Shown in pieces: positions 49,662 through 57,782 of a stretch of DNA of 64,000 nt. Under the pieces are notes generated by a model that was not told the origin of the DNA, did not search any database, and saw nothing but the letters and a program-made list of their open reading frames with translations. The translations under genes and the position numbers were made by a program. Each line of letters starts with the position of its first letter. Within the stretch, counting starts at the first letter, position 1. The DNA lies in contig NZ_CP095461.1 of assembly GCF_023022985.1 (NCBI RefSeq), positions 3,100,001 to 3,164,000 of the forward strand. Reading direction: 5' to 3'. Source of the DNA: Arthrobacter gengyunqii. Its GTDB lineage: Bacteria > Actinomycetota > Actinomycetes > Actinomycetales > Micrococcaceae.

Positions 49662-51848
49662 TTAGAGTCGGCCCCTTTTGCCGCGTCCCTTGTGCCCGGG
49701 CCGTCCGGGGTTGGCTTCCTCGCGGTACACCTGCACCACGGCTGGCCGGGGCGCCCGGACTTCCCCGGCAGCCGGCACGGCGCCATCGGGAACGTAGTCC
49801 GGAAAGAAGGACGTGTGCGCGCCGTAGCTGCCGTCCTCCCCCGGATGCTGCACGGCAACGAACACCATGGATTCCTCGTCATGGATCACCGGCCCGCAGG
49901 TCTCTCCGTCACGGGGCACGGAAAGGAACTGCTCCACCTTGCCGCGGTCGCGTCCGGCAAGCGCCACTTTGAACAGTCCGTCGTTGTAGCCGATTCCGGA
50001 CGGAGCGCCGTCGGTGGAAATCCAGAGGTTGCCGGTGGAATCAAAGGCCAGGTTGTCCGGGCAGGAAATGGGGCTGACCAACTCCTGCGGATAACCGCTG
50101 AAGTAGGTGGCATCCCCCTGCGCCGGGTCCCCGCAAAGCATCAACAGGTTCCAGCGGAAGCTGGTGGCCGTGGCGTCGTCGCGGTCCTCGATGATTTCCA
50201 CAATGTGCCCGTCACGGTTTTCCCGCCGCGGATTCACTTCATCGGCAGCTGCGTTGGCGCCGACGCCGCGGTTGGAGTTGTTGGTGCAGGCCACGTAGAC
50301 CCGCCCCGTGGCCAGGCTCGGCTCCACGTCCTCGCAGCGGTCCATCTTGGTCGCCCCGGCCTTGTCCGCAGCGAGGCGGGTATAGACCAGCACCTCCGCC
50401 ACGCTCATGCCGGGGATGGCCGATTTGCCGCGCACCACCAGCGGAAGCCAGGTGCCCCGGCCGTCGAATCCGCCGTCAGCGGGAACAGCTCCGGTACCGT
50501 CGATTTCCGACTCGGGCGAATTGCCCGCGAACCGCGCCACGTACAGGTCGCCTTCGCCGAGCAGCGTCATGTTGTGCCGCTTGTCGTTCTTCCGGTACTT
50601 GTTCTTCGAGACAAACTTATAGAGGTAGTCGAAGCGCTCGTCATCGCCCGAGTACGCCACGGCCTTGCCGTTGCGGGCAATGATGACGTTTGCGCCCTCG
50701 TGTTTGAACCGGCCCAGGCTGGTGTGCTTGCGTGGCACGGAATCCGGATCCTCCGGGTCCAGCTCCACGATGTAGCCGAACCGGTTAGGTTCGTTGCGGG
50801 TTTCCGGGGTACGCGCATCAAAGCGCGGGTCCTCCTGCTCCCAGCCCATGGCCGTCGCGTCGCTGCCCAGGCCATACCGCTTGTCCTCGGCGCTGGTGCC
50901 GCCGGTGCGGAAGAACCCGTTGAAGTTCTCCTCGCCGGAGAGCACCGTTCCCCACGGAGTGCTGCCGCCGGCACAGTTGCCTAGCGTCCCGAACACAAAC
51001 CGCCCCTCCGGATCGGTTGCCGTTTTGAGCAACTCCGTTCCGGCTGCCGGTCCCGTGAGTTCAAAGACGGTGTCCAAGGTGATGCGGCGGTTGAGCCGGG
51101 CGCCGCGGACATACTGCCAGGGTGTGCCCCGGGAGCCGCGTTCCAGTTCCACCACTGACATGCCGACGGCGTTGCGGAAGATGGCGCGCCGCTCGGCTTC
51201 CTCGGCGGCGGAGGCCGGGGCAGCCGGAAACATGATCTCCGGGTTGACATACTCGTGGTTGCACACGAGCAACCCCTTCTTGCCGTTGGGCTGGCGCAGG
51301 ATCTCCAAATAGTCGTTGTTGTACCCGAACTGGCGGGCCTGCGCGGCCGCGTTCTGGGCTCCGAAATTGAACTCGGGGGAATCGGTGAACAGCGGATCGC
51401 CCCAGCGCAGCAGCGGTTCCCAGTCATACCCCTCCGGGACGTCAAAGCAGTCCACCGCCGCGTCCACGGGTGCGATGGGTGCGAAACCCAGGGACTTCCC
51501 CGGACCTCGTCCGCCGCCCGGCCCGGCCGGTGCCGCTGTCGCCGGAGCGGCGCCGCCGAGGGCCAGCACTGCGGCCCCCAGCGCGCCGGCTGCTCCGACC
51601 CCCAAAGCTGTGCGCCGTGAAAACTCGGCCGACACGATGTCCCGGAAATAGCTGTTGGTGGAAGTGTTGCAGACTGCTTTGCTGCAGGCGTTGTCGCACT
51701 TCAGAGCGCAGGTGACAGCACTGCGCTTGCCTCGGGTGTGCCCAAGCATGGGCAACAGCCGCCTCTTCGGGGCGGCGCCGGCGAGACTTGACTCGGCGTT
51801 CAGGGCGGACTCAGAAGCGGACGGCACAGTATTGGACAGATCGGTCAA
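49662..51848 (-). CDS. phoX: PhoX family phosphatase (DUF839), Tat-exported
   Basis: A 728-aa PhoX-type Ca2+/Fe-dependent alkaline phosphatase. The N-terminal extension contains CALKCDNACSKAVCNTSTNS, conserved in actinobacterial PhoX, then the twin-arginine signal SRRTALGVGAAGALGAAVLA (Arg-Arg at 78-79). The catalytic part has LLVCNHEYVNPEIMFP, NCAGGSTPWGTVLSGEENFN, KFEHE-like FKHEGANVIIARNGKAVAY and NLAFDSTGNLWISTDG. TTG start at 51848 has AGAAAGG nine bases before it. It releases phosphate from organic esters outside the cell. A PHO-box-like repeat lies 70 bp upstream. Confidence 0.92.
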   Translation of the reverse strand: MTDLSNTVPSASESALNAESSLAGAAPKRRLLPMLGHTRGKRSAVTCALKCDNACSKAVCNTSTNSYFRDIVSAEFSRRTALGVGAAGALGAAVLALGGAAPATAAPAGPGGGRGPGKSLGFAPIAPVDAAVDCFDVPEGYDWEPLLRWGDPLFTDSPEFNFGAQNAAAQARQFGYNNDYLEILRQPNGKKGLLVCNHEYVNPEIMFPAAPASAAEEAERRAIFRNAVGMSVVELERGSRGTPWQYVRGARLNRRITLDTVFELTGPAAGTELLKTATDPEGRFVFGTLGNCAGGSTPWGTVLSGEENFNGFFRTGGTSAEDKRYGLGSDATAMGWEQEDPRFDARTPETRNEPNRFGYIVELDPEDPDSVPRKHTSLGRFKHEGANVIIARNGKAVAYSGDDERFDYLYKFVSKNKYRKNDKRHNMTLLGEGDLYVARFAGNSPESEIDGTGAVPADGGFDGRGTWLPLVVRGKSAIPGMSVAEVLVYTRLAADKAGATKMDRCEDVEPSLATGRVYVACTNNSNRGVGANAAADEVNPRRENRDGHIVEIIEDRDDATATSFRWNLLMLCGDPAQGDATYFSGYPQELVSPISCPDNLAFDSTGNLWISTDGAPSGIGYNDGLFKVALAGRDRGKVEQFLSVPRDGETCGPVIHDEESMVFVAVQHPGEDGSYGAHTSFFPDYVPDGAVPAAGEVRAPRPAVVQVYREEANPGRPGHKGRGKRGRL

Positions 51849-51917
51849 GGGTCGGGCCTTTCTCCGGCGGATGTGTCGCTGCCCACGCTGGCAGTGAAAA
51901 GCGACGCGCAGGAGGCG

Positions 51918-51939
51918 GCCGGTTGAACGCCGGGTTAAC
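51918..51939 (-). promoter_or_regulatory. PHO-box-like pair of 11-bp direct repeats upstream of phoX
   Basis: Minus strand: GTTAACCCGGC (51939-51929) directly followed by GTTCAACCGGC (51928-51918), identical at 9 of 11 positions. This is the 11-bp direct-repeat build of actinobacterial PhoP boxes (GTTCACC type). Confidence 0.6.
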
Positions 51940-51955
51940 AACTCCAGCAGGTGCC

Positions 51956-52849
51956 CTACCGCGCGGCGGCAACCAGCGCCCGCACCTCAGGGGCCACGTC
52001 CTGCCCGAACCGCAACAGATCCTCCGGACTGTCGCTGGCAAGGAGGAAGCCGGAGATCCCGTATTCCAGCGCCAGGTCCGCCAGGTCCCGTGCCCACTGC
52101 GAGGCTGGACCCCGCAGCAGCCCGCCGCCGGTGGATTCGAACGAGCCGGCAATGTTCAGCAGCCGGCGCACCGCCGCCGGATCACGCCCGGCGGCGACGG
52201 CGGCGTCGTCAATCCGGGTGTTCATGGCCGCCAAATCGGCCGGGCCGCCGCGGAGGTAGCTGAGCGTGGGCACCAAGCCATCAGCCGTTTCCCCGGTGAG
52301 CCGGAGCATGCGCGGCTTGTAGGCACCCAGCCAGATACCGACGTCGTGCGCCGGTGCGGGACCGCGCTTGGCGCCGTGGACCTGGTGCACCTCTCCGTCC
52401 ACCCGCAGCGGCGTCCGGTCGGTGGCGGACCAGACGCCGCGGATGATCCGGATGGCTTCAGCCAATCCCGTGACTGCCTGGCCAGGTTCGAGCCGCTGGC
52501 CGCCGACAGCCTCTATGGCCTCCCAGAAGGCCCCGGCACCCAGTCCGAGTTCGAACCGTCCGCCGCTGAGCAGGTCCAGGCTGGCCGCACTGCGCGCCAC
52601 AATCACCGGCTGGCGCAGCGGCAGGTTCAGAACATTGGTGGCGAGGGTGATCTGCTCAGTTCTGGCAGCTGCGTAGGACAGCAGTGTCCAGGTATCCAGG
52701 AACCGGGGCTGATAGGGATGGTCCTGGAAGGTGGCCAGGTCCAGCCCGGCCCGTTCCGCCGTGACGGTCAGCTCCACCGCCTGCTGCGGCGGTGAGGCCG
52801 CAGGTGTGAGGAACGCTCCGAAGAGCAGGTTTCGGCCGTAGTCGGGCAT
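51956..52849 (-). CDS. LLM class flavin-dependent oxidoreductase
   Basis: A 297-aa luciferase-like monooxygenase/F420 or FMN oxidoreductase: AGLDLATFQDHPYQPRFLDT, LATNVLNLPLRQPVIVARSA, LSGGRFELGLGAGAFWEAIE, VGIWLGAYKPRMLRLTGETA. ATG at 52849 after GGAGCG. The cofactor (FMN or F420) and substrate cannot be assigned. It ends 107 bp before the phoX start on the same strand, so the PHO box region separates them. Confidence 0.9.
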   Translation of the reverse strand: MPDYGRNLLFGAFLTPAASPPQQAVELTVTAERAGLDLATFQDHPYQPRFLDTWTLLSYAAARTEQITLATNVLNLPLRQPVIVARSAASLDLLSGGRFELGLGAGAFWEAIEAVGGQRLEPGQAVTGLAEAIRIIRGVWSATDRTPLRVDGEVHQVHGAKRGPAPAHDVGIWLGAYKPRMLRLTGETADGLVPTLSYLRGGPADLAAMNTRIDDAAVAAGRDPAAVRRLLNIAGSFESTGGGLLRGPASQWARDLADLALEYGISGFLLASDSPEDLLRFGQDVAPEVRALVAAAR

Positions 52850-52917
52850 GAGGCGCTCCAAGTCGTTCAGCCTAGGGCATCGGTCCCAGCCTGAGGGCAC
52901 CGACTTTTGGAAGACCG

Positions 52918-53187
52918 CTAGAGGAAGAGTTTGAACCCCACATGCGACGGAGTAAAGCCCAGACGCTCGTAGAACCGGTGGGCTGAATCGCGTGCCCTGT
53001 CGCTCGTGAGCTGAACCATCGAGGCGCCGCGCCGCCGCCCTTCTTCGACCGCCCAGGCCATCATCGCCGAGCCAAGTCCGTTGCCGCGCAGCCCGGCATC
53101 CACCCGCACCGCCCCCACGAGCAACCGGGAGGCACCGGCACGATGGGTTGATCCTTGCACGTTGCCTTCAGCCGAAGGATCCGGCAC
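52918..53187 (-). pseudogene. GNAT acetyltransferase remnant (C-terminal half only)
   Basis: The 89-codon frame encodes only the second half of a GNAT enzyme: VRVDAGLRGNGLGSAMMAWA (acetyl-CoA loop), EEGRRRGASMVQLTSDRARD and SAHRFYERLGFTPSHVGFKL. Full-length relatives have ~75-80 more residues before this. The first ~20 codons here (after a GTG) do not resemble GNAT sequence, and the upstream gene ends 1 bp away. It looks like a 5' deletion product. Confidence 0.7.
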
Positions 53188-53188
53188 C

Positions 53189-53446
53189 CTACTTCCGGGT
53201 GGCGCGGATTGCGTCGGCGATGGTCGCTCCCGGATGCTGCGCCCGGTACTCCTTCACCCGTGCCGGGTCGGCATCGCCGGCGCTGTTGTCCGTTCCCAGG
53301 CGGCCAACAACGCGCGGGGCAACAGCCCCCAGAAGCAGCGCCAGGGCCACCAGGCCGAGCCCCAAAAGAAGGTTGTCCGCAAAGATCCACACGGCCAGCC
53401 CGGCAACCGCCATCAGAACCGTCAGTGCCGGAAGTACGTACTTCAT
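53189..53446 (-). CDS. Small two-TM membrane protein
   Basis: An 85-aa protein with two adjacent hydrophobic helices (YVLPALTVLMAVAGLAVWIF and LLLGLGLVALALLLGAVAP) and a short charged tail (VKEYRAQHPGATIADAIRAT). The family is unknown. ATG at 53446 overlaps the menC stop by 4 bp (ATGA), with GGGGACAGC upstream, so it is coupled to menC. Confidence 0.75.
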   Translation of the reverse strand: MKYVLPALTVLMAVAGLAVWIFADNLLLGLGLVALALLLGAVAPRVVGRLGTDNSAGDADPARVKEYRAQHPGATIADAIRATRK

Positions 53447-54474
53447 GCTGTCCTGTCCCCTCTCATCAGCTGCCCGTACACCCGTTCCAGACGGTCCAGC
53501 CACCACTGGGTCACGTCCGGATTGGCGGCATAACGCTCCAGCAATTCCTCAGACACCGGCACGTCGCGCACCGCCAGCGCGCCGCCGTCGGGCAGCATGG
53601 GCTGCTCAGCGACGTCCCCCGTCATCAGCGACAGTGTGCCCAGCCCGCAGGCATACGGCAGCTGGGGCAGCGAGGCCGCCAGCGCGACGCCGGCCCGGAT
53701 TCCCACCGAGGTGTCCAGGGCAGAGCTGACCACGGCGGGAAGGCCGGCCGCGGCCACAATCTCCAGGGCGCGGCGCACCCCACCCAGCGGAGCCACCTTC
53801 ACCACAATCAGGTCCGCGGCGTCCTCCCGTGCCACGCGCAGCGGATCGGTTTCCTTGCGTACGCTCTCGTCGGCGGCAATCAGCACCGGGATTCCGCGGC
53901 GTGCCAGTTCCTGCCGCACTTCCCGCAGCCCGGCGATCTCCGGTACCGGCTGCTCGGCGTATTCCAGTCCCGCTTCGGCCAGTGCTTCCAGGGCGGCGAC
54001 GGCGGTGGGCACGTCCCAGCCGCCGTTGGCATCCACGCGGATGCCTGCGTTGGGGAGCAGCCGCCGGACTTCTGCCACCCGGGCCAGGTCCTCGGCCACG
54101 GTCTGGCCTCGCTCGGCCACCTTAACCTTCACCGCGCCCACCGCACCAAACCGGGCGAGGACTCCTTCAACCTGGTCCACGGCCACCGCCGGTACGGTGC
54201 CGTTGACCGGAACGGAGCCCCGGACCGGTTCCGGATAGCCCTCCGCCGCCGCTTCCAAAGCTGCCGCAAGCCACGGCGCGGCCTCGCCGTCGTCGTATTC
54301 GGGAAACGGGGAAAACTCGCCCCAGCCGGCAGCCCCGGGAATCAGGAGGGCCTCACGGTGCAGGATTCCGCGGAAACGGACCCGCATCGGGATCGAGACA
54401 ACGCGGGCACCGGCGAGCAGTTCGGACAGCTCCGGGCGGGACCCGGGCGCAGAGGAAAGAACGGGAGTAGCCAC
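53443..54474 (-). CDS. menC: o-Succinylbenzoate synthase MenC
   Basis: A 343-aa enolase-superfamily enzyme of menaquinone synthesis (SHCHC to o-succinylbenzoate). Catalytic Lys in GAVKVKVAERG; metal ligands in RVDANGGWDVPTA (Asp), YAEQPVPE (Glu) and IAADESVRKE (Asp); second Lys in LIVVKVAPLGGVRRA. GTG start at 54474. It lies 23 kb from menD/menF, so the men genes here are not one operon. Confidence 0.94.
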   Translation of the reverse strand: MATPVLSSAPGSRPELSELLAGARVVSIPMRVRFRGILHREALLIPGAAGWGEFSPFPEYDDGEAAPWLAAALEAAAEGYPEPVRGSVPVNGTVPAVAVDQVEGVLARFGAVGAVKVKVAERGQTVAEDLARVAEVRRLLPNAGIRVDANGGWDVPTAVAALEALAEAGLEYAEQPVPEIAGLREVRQELARRGIPVLIAADESVRKETDPLRVAREDAADLIVVKVAPLGGVRRALEIVAAAGLPAVVSSALDTSVGIRAGVALAASLPQLPYACGLGTLSLMTGDVAEQPMLPDGGALAVRDVPVSEELLERYAANPDVTQWWLDRLERVYGQLMRGDRTA

Positions 54475-54572
54475 CCAGCCAGCCTAACCCCGGGATCTGC
54501 CCGGCACAGCATGACGGCGATCACGCCGAACGTTCAGACAAGTGCCAAGATCCAGTGGCAGACTAGGAGGCA

Positions 54573-55484
54573 ATGAATACCCGCGATCTCCTGAACCGCC
54601 GCGCTCCGATCCGGCGCGCGCCCGCCTCCAATGCAGCCCTGTTCCTGTTTGGGGCACTGCTGTGTGCCGCCGCGGTTGCGGTGACGTACTGGGGTTTTGT
54701 CCGCACCACCACGGGGCAGCTGGCCGATGAATCCGCTTGGCGCGAGGCCGAGGTGGCCATGCCCGGCACAAAGCTCCCGGTGCTGGAATTCCTGGACAAC
54801 CTGCCGCTGCTGTCCGTGTTTATTGCGGGGGCCGTGGTGCTGGTGATGACCATACGGCGACGGCGGCTGGCGCCCGCGGTGATTGCCCTGGCAACTTTCG
54901 CTGCAGCGAACATCAGCAGCCAGCTGCTCAAGCGGCTCTTTCTCGACCGTCCGGACCGCGGTGTCATCACGCTGGACTTCAATTCACTGCCCTCAGGCCA
55001 CACGACTCTGGCCGCCTCCGCGGCCGCCGTCGTATTCCTGCTGGCTTCCCCCCGCTGGCGTCCGGCGGTTGCCCTGGCGGGCGGCAGCTACGCCGTGCTC
55101 GCGGGGGCGTCCACTTTCGTCAACCTGTGGCACCGGCCGGCCGACGTCGTGGCTTCCTTTCTGGTGGTTGCCACGTGGACGCTGATCGGCGGGCTCATCA
55201 TGCTGCGCACCACGCCGGAGTGGAATTACTGGCCGCCAGGCGGCCGGGGCCGCGGTTCAGTTCCGGTGTTCGCCGCGATGTGCTGGATCCCCGGACTGCT
55301 GTCGCTGCTGATCAGCGTCGGCTCCTACCTTTACGCCACCAGCGGCACCACCGTGCTGGGCAGCAGCGGGTCCATGCTGCTGTACTTCTGGTCCGGCCTG
55401 GGCCTGATCGTTGGTGTGGGCTACGTGCTCAGCGCGCTGGCCTGCTGGGTCTTCTCTATGCAGGCGGGAGATCCGGCCCGCTGA
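54573..55484 (+). CDS. PAP2 family membrane phosphatase-like protein
   Basis: A 303-aa protein with about six hydrophobic helices. PAP2 motifs: KRLFLDRPD (motif 1; one residue shorter than KX6RP), LPSGHTTLAAS (motif 2) and STFVNLWHRPADVVASFLV (motif 3). In motif 3 the usual SR is ST, so an active-site Arg appears missing while the His and Asp remain. It would act on lipid phosphates or undecaprenyl diphosphate if active. ATG at 54573 after AGGAGG. Its 3' end overlaps that of the convergent MFS gene by 29 bp. Confidence 0.85.
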   Translation: MNTRDLLNRRAPIRRAPASNAALFLFGALLCAAAVAVTYWGFVRTTTGQLADESAWREAEVAMPGTKLPVLEFLDNLPLLSVFIAGAVVLVMTIRRRRLAPAVIALATFAAANISSQLLKRLFLDRPDRGVITLDFNSLPSGHTTLAASAAAVVFLLASPRWRPAVALAGGSYAVLAGASTFVNLWHRPADVVASFLVVATWTLIGGLIMLRTTPEWNYWPPGGRGRGSVPVFAAMCWIPGLLSLLISVGSYLYATSGTTVLGSSGSMLLYFWSGLGLIVGVGYVLSALACWVFSMQAGDPAR

Positions 55485-56787
55485 CCGGACCGGCCGCCCG
55501 GCCGCTTGGCTGCCCGTAGCCGGGACGGCCCTTGGGCACCCATTTCCACAGGGCCGCCGCGCCCAGCAGACCAAGGACGGCGGTGGCCCCGATGCCGGCG
55601 GACAGCGAGACCAGTGCCGTCACCGCTGAGAGCAGTGCCGGCCCGGCCATGGTCCCGCTGTCCGCGAGCAGCCGCCAGATGCCCAGGAACTGCGGGCGGC
55701 CCGGCGAGGGCGAAAAGTCCGCTCCGAGCGTCATCACAATGCCGGAGCCGATCCCGTTGCCAAAGCCCAGGATCAGGGACACCAGCAGCAGGCCGGTCCG
55801 GTCGGTGGTCAGCGGCATCAGCGCCAGTCCCCCAGCCATGGTCAGCATGCACGGCACGGCCACCCAACGCCGCCCCCACAGGTCCATGACCTTGCCCGCC
55901 GGATAGAAGATCAGCATGTCGATGGCACCGGACAGCCCGTAAATCAGGGCGGTCTGGGTGGGATCCAGGCCGATGTGCTGGGCCCAGAGCGGAATCACCG
56001 CCTGCCGGGAGGCACGCACCGCCGCGATCAGCAGGATGCCCAGGCCCAGGGTGCGGAACACCTTGCCGTGGGTGCCGAGGACGGAGCGCACTGTGGGTGC
56101 GGGCACGGCCGGATCACCCGCGCCGCGGCGTCCTCTGCGGGCGGAGCCTCGTGGACCGGCGGCTCGTCCCGTGCCCGCCGGGACAGGCGCCCGCAGTTCC
56201 GGCACCCGCAGGCTGATAATCGCTGCCAACAGCGCGGCGGCGGCACCCACCCAGTAGGCTCCCGCGATGCCGGCGAAATGGATGACCCCGGCGGCGGCGA
56301 AGGGGCCGGCGAAGACACCGATCCGGTTCACCCCGCCCAGGGTGGACAGTGCCCGGGCACGGAAATACAGCGGTACTGCCTCGGTCAGGTAACTTTGCCG
56401 GGCCAGGCCAAACACCGACCCGGCCATCCCCACCATGAACACGGCCAGTGCAAACAGCCACAGCACGGGCGCCAGGGCTGCTGTGGCCATGGCCGTTGCA
56501 CACCAGAGCGCAGCGATGACCAGCGCCCACTTTTCACCGAACCGGGTGGTAAGCACCGTGGCCGGCACATTGGTGACCAGGGACCCCACTCCGGTCAGCG
56601 TGATGACCAGGGCCGCCAGTGCCACGGTGGCGCCGAGATCCCGCGCCGTGAGCGCGATCACCGGCAGGATGGCTCCGGTGGCCAGACCGTACAGGAGCGT
56701 CGGCCCGAACGCCGGAATGGCTATGGATTTGAGGCTAAAGGATTCTGCGGGCACGGGTTCAGGGTATCGCCCTATTGTTTGAGCCAT
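55456..56787 (-). CDS. MFS transporter
   Basis: A 443-aa major facilitator with 12 hydrophobic helices: IAIPAFGPTLLYGLATGAIL, VPATVLTTRFGEKWALVIAA, LSTLGGVNRIGVFAGPFAAA, YPAGKVMDLWGRRWVAVPCM. A ~45-residue Arg/Pro/Gly-rich loop (GTGRAAGPRGSARRGRRGAG) lies between the halves. ATG at 56787 lies 16 bp inside the end of the MBL gene, with GGAA just before it; a GTG at 56756 is the alternative. The substrate is unknown. It is probably cotranscribed with the MBL-fold gene. Confidence 0.88.
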   Translation of the reverse strand: MAQTIGRYPEPVPAESFSLKSIAIPAFGPTLLYGLATGAILPVIALTARDLGATVALAALVITLTGVGSLVTNVPATVLTTRFGEKWALVIAALWCATAMATAALAPVLWLFALAVFMVGMAGSVFGLARQSYLTEAVPLYFRARALSTLGGVNRIGVFAGPFAAAGVIHFAGIAGAYWVGAAAALLAAIISLRVPELRAPVPAGTGRAAGPRGSARRGRRGAGDPAVPAPTVRSVLGTHGKVFRTLGLGILLIAAVRASRQAVIPLWAQHIGLDPTQTALIYGLSGAIDMLIFYPAGKVMDLWGRRWVAVPCMLTMAGGLALMPLTTDRTGLLLVSLILGFGNGIGSGIVMTLGADFSPSPGRPQFLGIWRLLADSGTMAGPALLSAVTALVSLSAGIGATAVLGLLGAAALWKWVPKGRPGYGQPSGRAAGPVSGPDLPPA

Positions 56788-57623
56788 TTCCAGCGGGCCA
56801 GGGTCCGCAGCCGCATCAGCAGGGCGCGGGACTGCTCCGGCCCGTACGGCAGGATGGGGATGGCCTTGGTCATGTCGGTGGACGCCTGGTCCATGGCGCT
56901 GCGGGTGACGGCGACGGCGGTGCGCATCTTGTTCATCTGCGTGGTCACGAAGTCCACGGTCACCGGTTTGCCGTGGCCCGGCACGAAGACCGTATACAGG
57001 TCCTCCAGCGCGGTCATTTTGCCCAGCGTGCGGATCCATTCCTTGGGAAAGGAATCCTCGAAGGACGGGTCCGCGCCCTGTTCCACCAGATCTCCGGTGA
57101 ACAGAACATCGCCGGCGCCGACGAGCAGGTCATGGTCGGTGTGGCCCCGGCCCAGATGGAAGAGTGTCACGGAGATGCCGCCCAGGTCCAGGTCCACCGG
57201 GGAACCGTCCACCAGGCGGTTGGGTGCCAGGATCTCGGTGTGCACGCCCTCACCGGCGGCCATCTCCGCTTCCACGCCGGCGACGGCGGGGCGCTGGGAC
57301 TCGCCGTGGTCCCGGATGGCCTCGGCGCAGCGGCTGGTGGCCCAGATGTCCTGGACGCCGTTCGCCGCCAGCACGGCGTTGCCGAAGAAATGATCAAAGT
57401 GCGCATGGGTGTTCACGGCGATCAGCGGCAGATCGGTGCGCTCCCGCACCGCCGTCAGGATGGCGCAGCCCTGCCGGGGACCGGCACCGGTGTCGATGAT
57501 CAGCGCCTGCTCATCCCCAATGACCAGTCCGGTGTTCATGCCGAAGCCGGGGTTGGCGTGCACCAGAACCCGCGGCGCCACTTCCAGCCACTGCTCGGTT
57601 TCCTGGCCGGTTGCTTGGGTCAT
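56772..57623 (-). CDS. MBL-fold metallo-hydrolase
   Basis: A 283-aa metallo-beta-lactamase-fold enzyme. Metal site: VNTHAHFDHFFGNAVL (HxHxDH), FHLGRGHTDHDLLV, DVLFTGDLVEQGADPSFEDS and FVPGHGKPV. ATG at 57623 after AGGACGG; the longer frame upstream lacks support. The substrate is unknown; the pattern fits the broad hydrolase group that includes lactonases and QuiP-like proteins. It overlaps the MFS gene, so export and hydrolysis may act on the same compound (inference). Confidence 0.88.
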   Translation of the reverse strand: MTQATGQETEQWLEVAPRVLVHANPGFGMNTGLVIGDEQALIIDTGAGPRQGCAILTAVRERTDLPLIAVNTHAHFDHFFGNAVLAANGVQDIWATSRCAEAIRDHGESQRPAVAGVEAEMAAGEGVHTEILAPNRLVDGSPVDLDLGGISVTLFHLGRGHTDHDLLVGAGDVLFTGDLVEQGADPSFEDSFPKEWIRTLGKMTALEDLYTVFVPGHGKPVTVDFVTTQMNKMRTAVAVTRSAMDQASTDMTKAIPILPYGPEQSRALLMRLRTLARWKWLKQ

Positions 57624-57782
57624 GGGTCCGTCCTTTGTGAGTCCGTAAACTGCCCGGGGCCTTGGGTGCACCGGCGTGAGTCTCTTCCAATTGCTGGTTC
57701 CAAGGTATCCCGGCCGCGGCCGCCGGACCACGACGGCCCGCAAATGTTGCGGAACGTCATGGGCCGGCCGGGACGCGCGCCG

